Position numbers and translations under genes: made by a program. A stretch of DNA of 64,000 bases from Tsuneonella sp. CC-YZS046 (lineage in GTDB: Bacteria > Pseudomonadota > Alphaproteobacteria > Sphingomonadales > Sphingomonadaceae): positions 2,786,001 to 2,850,000 of the forward strand of contig NZ_CP141590.1 in NCBI RefSeq assembly GCF_035581365.1, read 5' to 3'. Numbering within the stretch: the first letter of the stretch is position 1; every line of letters begins with the position of its first letter. The notes under the pieces are model-generated. The model had not been told where the DNA came from. It saw only the letters and a list, made by a program, of their open reading frames with translations, and did no database searches. Positions 17,227 to 25,087 of the stretch are shown in pieces.

Positions 17227-17606
17227 ACCTTCCTCCCGCCCCTGGGAGACAATATTCTCTTCAGCGTCCCGACGAATAGTCAGGGCGCAATTTCTGCTGC
17301 AATGAAGTAAAAATACAATATTATTCGACATAAATTACTATCAAGTGATTCGCCTGTGGCATTACGATAATACGTATACCAGCGATCCCTGTAACACAAC
17401 TTACATACTAAACGACCTAGGCGAGACGAAACGCATTTGTTCATGCGTTATGTCTTGAGACTCTCCCGCATCCCTTCTTAAGAGCGCATCGACAACTGGC
17501 GCTGCAATGCAGCACGAATCTTTGCGTGCGCCAGCCATGGGACGACAGCGACCGATCGCCGTTCGGCTCCAAGCCGTGGCGGCGCTTCCGGCAGGGGGTA
17601 CAGGTT
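17227..17606 (+). other. Long AT-richer intergenic leader before the secretion operon
   Basis: This 380-base stretch has no gene. It is visibly richer in A/T than its surroundings (especially 17280-17410), as expected of a promoter region for the large operon that follows. It holds a long imperfect dyad (17424-17455), an odd palindrome GCTGCA-A-TGCAGC (17501-17513), and a weak 11-bp-spaced pair CTGTAAC/CTTACAT (17389-17406) that could be a degenerate PHO box. No ECF-sigma promoter could be fixed by eye. Confidence 0.55.
17424..17455. promoter_or_regulatory. Imperfect dyad upstream of tpsB
   Basis: The arms AGAC-N2-AACGCAT and ATGCGTT-N2-GTCT flank a six-base centre (TTGTTC). The symmetric axis and length suit a regulator operator or an mRNA hairpin in the tpsB leader. 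Nothing shows which protein would bind. Confidence 0.35.
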
Positions 17607-19232
17607 TTGAGGTTTGAAAAAGATCACCGGCGTCGCGCTGTGAGCCATGTCGCGCTTGCCGTCGCCATAGGCCTGATCGCAGCCCCGGCATTCGCCCAGG
17701 ACGGTGTGGCCGGCGACGCCACGGGCGCGCCCGCCGATGCAGGCGCTCAGTTCGACATCATGGCGTTTCAGGTGAAGGGCAACACCGTCCTTGCGCCTGA
17801 CGATGTCGAGCGGGCGATCCTGCCCTTCATGGGGCCGGGACGAAGTGAGGCCGATGTGGAGGCCGCACGGGCGGCTTTGCAGAAAGCCTATGAGGATGCC
17901 GGCTATGTGGCGGTCTCTGTCTATGTGCCTGAACAATCCGTCGACGGCGGGGTTCTGCAACTGGCTGTTCAGCAACAGGCCATCGGCCAGCTGCTCGTCG
18001 AAGGCGACACGGGACGCGCCGATGCTCTGCGCGCGATGGCGCCCTCGGTCGCGCCGGGCCAGACGCCCAACCTGACCGCCTTCCAGCGCGATGTCGTCGC
18101 GCTCAACAGCAATCCCAATCGCCGCGTCACGCCGGAACTACGTGCCGGCGAAGCGCCCGGAACGCTCGATGTCGTCCTCAAGGTCGAGGAAAGCTCGCCG
18201 TTCCATGCCTCTGCGGAGCTCAACAATTTCAGTTCATCGGCCACGACCGATCTGCGGGCGTCCGCGACAATCCGCTACGACAATATGTGGGGACGCGGGG
18301 ATTCCCTAAGTCTGTCCGCTCAGACCGCCCCCGAGCGCACCGACGACGGCACCGTCTTGTCCGGCAATTATCTGATGCGGTTGGGGCAAGGCACGCAGCT
18401 CCTGCTCTATGGGGTCCATTCCGACAGCGACATCGCGGTGGTCGGCGGGACCAATGTCGTCGGCAAGGGCAACATGATCGGCGCCCGGCTGATCCAGTCG
18501 CTCGGGTCCAGCGAGGGCTTTTATCATTCGCTGACGCTCGGTTTCGACTGGAAGGACTTTAAGGAGGATGTGATCCTCGGTTCCGACCGTGCGTCCGCCC
18601 CGATCGAATATTTCCCGGTCATGGCGAGCTGGCGCGGCGACTGGGCGGGCGATCGCTCGAACAGCAATATCACCGTTTCGGGCACCTTCGGCATCCGCGG
18701 TCTCGGCGATCCCTGGGAGCGCTTCGACGCCAAGCGTTACATGGCCCGCCAGAGCTTCATCGCCTTGAAGCTCGACGCGGAGACCACGCGGACGTTCGGA
18801 CCCGATCTTCAGCTCAACGCGCGGTTCTCCGGCCAATGGTCGCCCGATCCGCTGATCTCGAACGAAGGCTTCTCGCTCGGCGGCATGTCGAGCGTGCGCG
18901 GCTATTATGAGTCCGAGGCGATCGGTGATTATGGCTTTGCCTATCAGACCGAACTGCGCTCGCCGGATTTAGGCCGGATGCTCGGCAGCGAGCTCATCAA
19001 TGAGCTGCGGTTCCACGCCTTTATCGACAGTGGCTATGTCGGCATCCACCAGCCGCTCGAAAGCCAGCTTGCGACCCGCAACACCTGGCTTTCCAGCGCC
19101 GGCCTCGGCGCACGGCTCAAGCTCTTCAACCATCTGACCGGCGCGATCAACGCCGGTGTTCCGCTCAGGTCGGGTTCGGAATCCGAGTCCGGCGACATCT
19201 TCGTTCGCTTCCGCATCCAGGGGGAATTCTAA
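17607..19232 (+). CDS. TpsB outer-membrane transporter (ShlB/FhaC/HecB family; PdtB-like)
   Basis: This outer-membrane protein secretes the TpsA partner. After a signal peptide (ending PAFAQ) comes a POTRA domain at about residues 49-125 (FQVKGNTVLAPDDVERAIL to DAGYVAVSVYVPEQSVDGG). A second POTRA-like part follows, then a 16-strand-type barrel (YDNMWGRGDSLSLS onward). The L6 loop signature SVRGY, essential in the Omp85/TpsB superfamily, is near residue 430. The start is uncertain: TTG 17607 follows a GGGGG ribosome site and gives a good leader; GTG 17526 and GTG 17640 are alternatives. It lies two bases before the ExbB fusion. Confidence 0.9.
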   Translation: MRFEKDHRRRAVSHVALAVAIGLIAAPAFAQDGVAGDATGAPADAGAQFDIMAFQVKGNTVLAPDDVERAILPFMGPGRSEADVEAARAALQKAYEDAGYVAVSVYVPEQSVDGGVLQLAVQQQAIGQLLVEGDTGRADALRAMAPSVAPGQTPNLTAFQRDVVALNSNPNRRVTPELRAGEAPGTLDVVLKVEESSPFHASAELNNFSSSATTDLRASATIRYDNMWGRGDSLSLSAQTAPERTDDGTVLSGNYLMRLGQGTQLLLYGVHSDSDIAVVGGTNVVGKGNMIGARLIQSLGSSEGFYHSLTLGFDWKDFKEDVILGSDRASAPIEYFPVMASWRGDWAGDRSNSNITVSGTFGIRGLGDPWERFDAKRYMARQSFIALKLDAETTRTFGPDLQLNARFSGQWSPDPLISNEGFSLGGMSSVRGYYESEAIGDYGFAYQTELRSPDLGRMLGSELINELRFHAFIDSGYVGIHQPLESQLATRNTWLSSAGLGARLKLFNHLTGAINAGVPLRSGSESESGDIFVRFRIQGEF

Positions 19233-19234
19233 TC

Positions 19235-20986
19235 ATGTCCGTTATTGCACGTCTCAAAAAGGGTGCGGTTGCCGGTGGCGTCGCGCTGGCCGCGACTGTC
19301 GCATTCGCCGCTCCGGCTCATGCCTGGTGGGAGGCCGATTACAGCTATCGCACCAGGATCAATCTCAACGTCGACGCCGCCGGCATCACCGGCGAAGTCA
19401 CGCGCGCGCCGGTGCTGGTTCGCCTGCACTCGGGCAATTTCAGCTTCAAGGATGTGAAGGCGGACGGTTCCGACCTGCGCTTTGTCGCTGGCGACGATCG
19501 CACGCCGCTCAAGTTCCACATCGAGCGCTGGTCGCCGCAGGACGAGCAGGCGCTGGTCTGGGTTGATGTCCAGGGACTTCAGCCGGGTCAGGCGTCCGCG
19601 ATCTATGCCTATTATGGCAATGAAAGCGCGGCGGCTGCGCAGGATGCAGCCGGCACCTTCAGCGCCGACTATCGCCTTGTCTATCACTTCGACAACGAGG
19701 GAGCTCCTCGGGACGCCACCGCCAATGGCGCCCACGCCACTGGCGGAGAAGCGCGGAACGCGGGCGGCCTGATCGGATCGAGCCTCATTCTCGATGGCGC
19801 GAACCCGGTGACGCTGCCCGCGTCCGCCTTCGCTTCCGGCCCGCTTTCCATCAGCTTCTGGGTAAAACCCTCGGGCGATGGCGCGATCTTCAGCCTGCCG
19901 GGTGCGGTGAGCCTCGTCGCGGAAGGCGGCCAGCTGTTCATCGACGCCAATGGGACGCGCAGCAATGGCGGCGCTCTGGCGGCCGATAGCTGGGCCAATG
20001 TCGCGCTGGTGAACGACGGCGCCAAATCGACCCTCTACATCAATGGCCAGCCTGCGGGCGAAGTGGCGGGCGCGCTCGCGGCTGCGACCGGCGCCGCCGT
20101 CATCGGTCAGGGCTTCACCGGCGAGATCGACGAATTCCGCGTGGCCGGCGCGGCTCTGCCGCAGAGCCTGTTCCAGCTCGCCGCCGCCAGTGAAGGCCAG
20201 GCCTCGCGTCTGGTGACGACCGATACGCCCCAGCAGGTCGAGACCGGCGGCGGCCACAACCATTTCGGCATTCTCTTCTCGGCGCTGACGCTCGACGCCT
20301 GGATCGTCATCATCATCTGCGCCTTCATGCTCGCGATCGCCATTGCGATCATGATCACCAAGGGCTTGCTGATCAGCCGCGTCCGCAGCGCGAACGAGGC
20401 CTTTATCGACGCCTATAGCCAGCTTTCGCGGCGCGCAGGCGATCATGATGGCCTCCCGGCGTTCGATCCGGGCAATGCCGCCGCGGAGTCCACGCTCGGT
20501 CGTCTCTACAATATCGGGCGCCGCGAGCTCACCGAGCGCCTGCGTGAAGGCAAGGCCACCGGCTCTCGCTTTGCGATCCGCGCCCAGTCGATCGCGGCGA
20601 TCCGCTCGGCCCTCGACGCCGGACGCGTCCGCGAAAGCCAAAAGCTCAACTCGAAGCTGGTGCTGCTGACCATCGCCATCTCGGGCGGCCCCTTCATCGG
20701 CCTGCTCGGCACGGTGCTGGGCGTCATGATCACCTTCGCGAGCGTTGCCGCTGCCGGTGAGGTCAACATCAACGCCATCGCGCCGGGTATCGCCGCCGCG
20801 CTGCTCGCCACCGTGGCGGGCCTTGCCGTCGCGATCCCGGCGCTGTTCGGCTACAACTATCTGCTCAGCCGGATCGAAGAACTCACCGCCGACCACGACA
20901 TCTTCGTGGACGAGCTGGAGAAGCGCATCGCCGAGACCTGGCAGGACACGCCGGCTCCCGCACCCGTCCCCGCCAAAGCGGCCTGA
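19235..20986 (+). CDS. DUF2341-LamG-ExbB fusion, proton-channel motor subunit
   Basis: This is a 583-residue fusion. It has a signal peptide (about 1-30, ending AHAWW), a DUF2341-like beta domain (about 55-140, with IYAYYGNESA), and a LamG/concanavalin-like domain (about 165-325, FSADYRLVYHFD to GEIDEFRVAG). A membrane helix sits at about 355-378. A MotA/TolQ/ExbB domain follows (about 400-560) with GGPFIGLLGTVLGVMITF and IAPGIAAALLATVAGLAVAIPALFGYN. ExbB channels use proton flow to power TonB. The exported lectin-like half would sit in the periplasm. With ExbD and TonB downstream it forms a dedicated energy module for this locus. Confidence 0.9.
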   Translation: MSVIARLKKGAVAGGVALAATVAFAAPAHAWWEADYSYRTRINLNVDAAGITGEVTRAPVLVRLHSGNFSFKDVKADGSDLRFVAGDDRTPLKFHIERWSPQDEQALVWVDVQGLQPGQASAIYAYYGNESAAAAQDAAGTFSADYRLVYHFDNEGAPRDATANGAHATGGEARNAGGLIGSSLILDGANPVTLPASAFASGPLSISFWVKPSGDGAIFSLPGAVSLVAEGGQLFIDANGTRSNGGALAADSWANVALVNDGAKSTLYINGQPAGEVAGALAAATGAAVIGQGFTGEIDEFRVAGAALPQSLFQLAAASEGQASRLVTTDTPQQVETGGGHNHFGILFSALTLDAWIVIIICAFMLAIAIAIMITKGLLISRVRSANEAFIDAYSQLSRRAGDHDGLPAFDPGNAAAESTLGRLYNIGRRELTERLREGKATGSRFAIRAQSIAAIRSALDAGRVRESQKLNSKLVLLTIAISGGPFIGLLGTVLGVMITFASVAAAGEVNINAIAPGIAAALLATVAGLAVAIPALFGYNYLLSRIEELTADHDIFVDELEKRIAETWQDTPAPAPVPAKAA

Positions 20987-21009
20987 CCCCAACTTAAGGA
21001 GATCAGGCC

Positions 21010-21426
<417 letters not shown>

Positions 21427-21446
21427 GGCGGAGGGAATGATGGACC

Positions 21447-21566
21447 ATGCGTGTCAAACGCTCCCGAAGCCACTTTCGTCGTCGCAATCGGCGGCCCTGG
21501 TTTCTGCTGGCGCTGGCGATCCTCTTGACGCTTGCGGCGATCTCGATCGTCCGGCTGACGACCTAG
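21447..21566 (+). CDS. 39-residue membrane microprotein between exbD and tonB
   Basis: This tiny frame starts with ATG 21447 behind a GGAGGG ribosome-site-like run. It encodes a very basic N-terminus (MRVKRSRSHFRRRNRRPW) and one hydrophobic helix (FLLALAILLTLAAISIV). It fills most of the exbD-tonB gap and ends ten bases before tonB. The positive-inside topology and the fit between neighbours argue for a real gene. No family is recognised; a role as a small partner of the ExbB/D motor is speculative. Confidence 0.6.
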   Translation: MRVKRSRSHFRRRNRRPWFLLALAILLTLAAISIVRLTT

Positions 21567-21576
21567 GGAGGCGATC

Positions 21577-22278
21577 ATGGCCGCAGGCGCATTGATCGCC
21601 CCCGGAAGCCCCAATGGGCCCCGGGGCCGCCGCAAGACATCGCCCATCACCTTCGGACGCGTGCTGGTGGTGGTCGGCGTCGGTCTGGCGCTTGTGATCG
21701 GCTATAATTTCCTGGGCAAGCAGACCGTCTCCGATCGTCCCAATGAAATGCGGACGACGCAGGTGATCCTGCCGCCGCCACCGCCCCCTCCGCCGCCGCC
21801 CGAACCGCAGCAGGTCGAGCAGCCGCCGGAGCCGACCATCGCGCCGCCGATCGAGCAGCCGCTCGATACGCCGCCGCCGCCCGACGCCAGCAATGATCCA
21901 GCGCCCGGCGACAATGCGCTGACGGCGCGCGAAGGCGCGGGCCCGAGCAATTACGGGCTGGCGCGCGGAGACGGATCAGGCACCCGCATCGGTGGCCGCC
22001 CCGGCGGCGGCAATCCGTTCGGGGCCTATGCCGCGCAGGCGCAGAGCTGCATCCAGCGGGCCGCCCAGGCTGACCGTGAACTGACACGCGGCCGCTATAG
22101 GGCCGAGCTTGCCGTCACCATGGCCGCCAATGGGCGGATCGCCGACGCCCGCGTCAGCGGGGTTGATGACCGCCGCGCCGCGCGCATCCGTGAGGTGCTT
22201 TCGGGAACGACCTGCCCGCCGCCGCCGGCAGGGCTCCCGGTCATGCGCCTCGAAATCAACAGCCGCTCGGGAGGCTGA
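21577..22278 (+). CDS. TonB-family energy transducer with polyproline linker
   Basis: This 233-residue protein has a cytoplasmic N-terminus, one membrane helix (about residues 27-47), a ten-Pro run followed by a Pro/Glu/Gln-rich spacer (about 65-110), and a C-terminal TonB-like domain (about 155-230, ELAVTMAANGRIADARVSGV). Two Cys in this domain (SCIQRAA and TTCPPPP) could form a disulfide. It is the second TonB of the locus (the first is at 15437-16093) and is placed behind ExbB and ExbD. Confidence 0.88.
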   Translation: MAAGALIAPGSPNGPRGRRKTSPITFGRVLVVVGVGLALVIGYNFLGKQTVSDRPNEMRTTQVILPPPPPPPPPPEPQQVEQPPEPTIAPPIEQPLDTPPPPDASNDPAPGDNALTAREGAGPSNYGLARGDGSGTRIGGRPGGGNPFGAYAAQAQSCIQRAAQADRELTRGRYRAELAVTMAANGRIADARVSGVDDRRAARIREVLSGTTCPPPPAGLPVMRLEINSRSGG

Positions 22279-22330
22279 TCGCATGTCCGCGCAGCACCCA
22301 GTGACCACTCTCTCGAAGGGGATAGACATA

Positions 22331-24109
22331 ATGACGAAGGTTCCCGGCCAGACAGGCCGCCTTAAATCTCTGCTTTTGGCGGCGTCCGCTGGCGCTGCGC
22401 TTCTCGGCTCGCCGGCGTTCGCGCAGGACGATGCGGGCATCGATCCGCGTCAGCTCATCGAGCAGATGGTGGCCGAGAATATCATCACCCGCGAACAGGC
22501 CGATCGGATGATCAGCAATGCTCGGGCCGCAACCGTCCAGGCGCGGGCCCAGGCGCCGGCGCCGCTCCCGCAGCCCGGTGTCGCCGCTGACGGCACCCAG
22601 ACCGTGACCTATGTCTCGCCGGTGGTGCGCGAGCAGATCGCCCAGCATGTCCGCGCCGAGCTTGGCACCCAGGCGCAGGCCGAAGGCTGGGCACGTCCCG
22701 GTGAGACGCCGGAATGGACGCGCCGCATCCAGCTTTATGGCGATGTGCGGGTGCGCGGCGAAGCGCGCCGCTATGACGACGCCAATGGCGACATCTTCTG
22801 GGACTATGGCGCGATCAACGGCGGACAGCCGCAGAACGTCAACGCCAGCTCGACCGGCTATATCGATGCGCCGTTCCTGAACACGCTGGAGGATCGCCAG
22901 CGCTTCCGCCTGCGCGCGCGTCTCGGCGTCAAGGCCCAGATCACCGACTGGATCACCGCCGATATCCGCCTCGCGACGGGTGCGAGCAGCTCGCCAGTCT
23001 CGACCAACCAGACGATGGGCGCCGACGGCAGCGGCAAATATCATCTCTGGCTCGACCGTGCCTCGATCCGCCTCGCGCCGACCGAGAATGTCGCGCTCGA
23101 GTTCGGCCGCTTCGCCAATCCGCTGTGGACGTCGGATCTCGTCTTCGACAACGACATGAACTTCGACGGCGTCGCGATCTCCGGCCAGGGCGCTGTTGCG
23201 AATGGCGTGCGTCTGTTCGGCACGCTCGGCGCCTTCCCCGTGTTCAACACCGATCTTAACTTCGGGACCCGCAATGCGCCCACGATCATCGATCCGGAAA
23301 CGGGCGGCGAGATCGGCACCGGGCGGCCGTTCAAGAGCGAGGATCGCTATCTGTTCGCGGCGCAGGCCGGGGTCGAGTTCAACCCGACCGAACAGCTCAA
23401 TGTGAAGCTCGCCGGCGGCTATTATCATTTCGACAATATCGCCGGGCGTCTGTCCGAGCCCTGCTACTGGACCGAGCTGGTCTGTTCGACCGACGCCCTG
23501 CGTCCGGCCTTCCAGCAGCATGGCAATACGATGATGGCGCTGCGCGATCCGCTTTATACCGGCTCGCCCAATCCCGAACTGGAACCGGATAATCAGTATT
23601 TCGGGCTCGCGTCCAAGTTCGAGCTGCTCCACATCCGCGCCCAGGCCGAATACCGCGCCAATGAACGCTTCGGCGTCCGGCTCGAAGGCGATTTCGTCAA
23701 GAATCTCGGCTGGGACCGTGATGTGATCTCCGCCGTCGCCTGGAACAATCTCGGCCCCAATGGTGACACCTATAACGGTGGCTACGACGGCGGCGATACC
23801 GGCTGGCAGGCCCGCCTGACCGTGGGTTCGGTGATGAACCTCAATCTCGCCGGCGACTGGCAGGCGAAGCGCGGCGACTGGAACGCCTGGGTCGCCTATC
23901 GCCGCCTCGAAAGCGACGCGGTGGTCGACGCGTTTGCCGACAGCGACTTCCACATCGGCGGCACCAACAATCGCGGCTGGCAGATCGGCGGCAATTACGC
24001 GATCGCCAGGAACACCATCCTCGGCTTCCGCTGGCTGTCGGCTGAAGAAATCGCGTCTGCGCCGTTCAGCGTCGATCGCGGCTTCATCGACCTCATGACG
24101 CGGTTCTGA
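22331..24109 (+). CDS. Putative outer-membrane porin (Porin_5-like)
   Basis: This 592-residue protein has a signal peptide (about 1-31, ending PAFAQ), an N-terminal periplasmic helical part (LIEQMVAENIITREQADRMI), and a long beta-barrel region beginning RIQLYGDVRVRGEARRYDD and ending with a terminal Phe (DLMTRF). That matches the putative-porin family. The frame extends to 22109, but ATG 22331 (GAAGGGG ribosome site) gives the natural leader; ATG 22283 is an alternative. In the secretion operon it may supply a channel or barrel partner for surface assembly. The substrate is unknown. Confidence 0.82.
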   Translation: MTKVPGQTGRLKSLLLAASAGAALLGSPAFAQDDAGIDPRQLIEQMVAENIITREQADRMISNARAATVQARAQAPAPLPQPGVAADGTQTVTYVSPVVREQIAQHVRAELGTQAQAEGWARPGETPEWTRRIQLYGDVRVRGEARRYDDANGDIFWDYGAINGGQPQNVNASSTGYIDAPFLNTLEDRQRFRLRARLGVKAQITDWITADIRLATGASSSPVSTNQTMGADGSGKYHLWLDRASIRLAPTENVALEFGRFANPLWTSDLVFDNDMNFDGVAISGQGAVANGVRLFGTLGAFPVFNTDLNFGTRNAPTIIDPETGGEIGTGRPFKSEDRYLFAAQAGVEFNPTEQLNVKLAGGYYHFDNIAGRLSEPCYWTELVCSTDALRPAFQQHGNTMMALRDPLYTGSPNPELEPDNQYFGLASKFELLHIRAQAEYRANERFGVRLEGDFVKNLGWDRDVISAVAWNNLGPNGDTYNGGYDGGDTGWQARLTVGSVMNLNLAGDWQAKRGDWNAWVAYRRLESDAVVDAFADSDFHIGGTNNRGWQIGGNYAIARNTILGFRWLSAEEIASAPFSVDRGFIDLMTRF

Positions 24110-24323
24110 GGCCGACATGTCCACGTCAACGCTCCTGATTGTCTCGACTGCGCTCCGCTCCCACGGCGCCGGCCATCGCAATCGTCCGGTTCCGTCCGGC
24201 CCCCTCAACGGGCGGGACCGGGCGTTGACGCACCTTTTCCAGATCTCCGGCGCCGCTACTCGCCTGATCCGGTCCGGTTCCCCCAAAGACGGACAGGACC
24301 AGGTTGCGGTGCAGGAGGCCGTC

Positions 24324-24908
24324 ATGGACCGGCTATGCCAACGGCCGGCCCGTGCGGCGGGAGCGGCGCTGGCCATCGGTCAGCGCCCGCTCACCCTTTT
24401 CCCGAACCCGCGCACTGGTTCACGCCAGTTCCTGCGCCGCGCAGTGACGGCGGGCTCGCCCGACACGCTCTTCATCGGGCGAGCCTCGCTTGCGCTGGCG
24501 TCTTTCGCCACCCTGTTTCTCGCCGGCAGCGCGCTTGCCCAGACGGCCGAGACGAGCGCCGAGGCGCCCCCGCTGGCGATCGAACTCGATCCGGCCGAAG
24601 TGCGCGCGCCCGCGCCGCAGCGTATCAGCGGCTCCGGCCCGCAGCCCTGTGTGATCGTCGATATCGCCGGCACACGCGCCGGGCATCTCGATTGCGCGAC
24701 GGGCCGTCTTCAGGAGGCGGCGCGCGCCGCCCAGGCTGAAAGCCGCGCCGGGCTTGAAGCGCCGACGCCGGGCGCCGGCTCGCCCGATGTTCAGGTCGGC
24801 GTCGCCCATCAGGCCGCAACCCGGCTGCGCATGGGTGATGCGCTGGGCCGGTCGGTCCATCCGGAGCGGCCGAACAGCCGTCCGCCCACGACACGGGGAC
24901 CGCGCTGA
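24324..24908 (+). CDS. Exported hypothetical protein in the secretion operon
   Basis: This protein of about 194 residues has no recognised family. The start ATG 24324 has a strong AGGAGG ribosome site; the frame runs open further upstream to 24117. A hydrophobic segment at about residues 53-70 (LALASFATLFLAGSALAQ) looks like a late signal peptide, so the mature part would be about 125 residues, with Pro-rich ends and a central CVIVDIAGTRAGHLDCATG containing two Cys. It overlaps the next small gene by one base. A role with TpsA or the porin is possible but unproven. Confidence 0.6.
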   Translation: MDRLCQRPARAAGAALAIGQRPLTLFPNPRTGSRQFLRRAVTAGSPDTLFIGRASLALASFATLFLAGSALAQTAETSAEAPPLAIELDPAEVRAPAPQRISGSGPQPCVIVDIAGTRAGHLDCATGRLQEAARAAQAESRAGLEAPTPGAGSPDVQVGVAHQAATRLRMGDALGRSVHPERPNSRPPTTRGPR

Positions 24909-25087
24909 TGACCCGCGCAATTCTTGCTGAGGAGCTTGGCCGCACCGTCCCATGGGTGCTGGCCTTCTTTCTCGCCGCCTTCCTGCTCGGTGACGGCCCG
25001 CCCGGCGCGGCCATCCCGACCTCTCGCGACATTCAAGAACATGCGGCCGCCACGCCTGCCGCAACGATGCTGGAGCCAAAACAATGA
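24908..25087 (+). CDS. 59-residue membrane microprotein directly before tpsA
   Basis: This small gene (ATG 24908, stop 25085-25087) encodes MTRAILAEELGRTVPWVLAF followed by a hydrophobic helix (about residues 15-28) and a soluble tail. Its stop overlaps the tpsA start (ATGA), and its start overlaps the previous stop (TGATG), so it is locked into translational coupling on both sides. That is strong support for it being real. No family is recognised. It could help tune tpsA translation or act at the inner membrane during export. Confidence 0.65.
   Translation: MTRAILAEELGRTVPWVLAFFLAAFLLGDGPPGAAIPTSRDIQEHAAATPAATMLEPKQ

Noticed and set aside
19229-20992. 587-codon minus-strand frame opposite the ExbB fusion
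   Set aside because: Exactly mirrors the plus-strand gene, with low-complexity Arg/Gly/Ala composition and no domain pattern.
21437-21595. Alternative frame (MMDHACQTL...) after exbD
   Set aside because: Overlaps the better-supported basic one-helix microprotein and runs into tonB; no topology or motif.
22256-24376. 706-codon minus-strand frame opposite the porin gene
   Set aside because: Shadow frame; the plus strand has a signal peptide, barrel pattern and terminal Phe.
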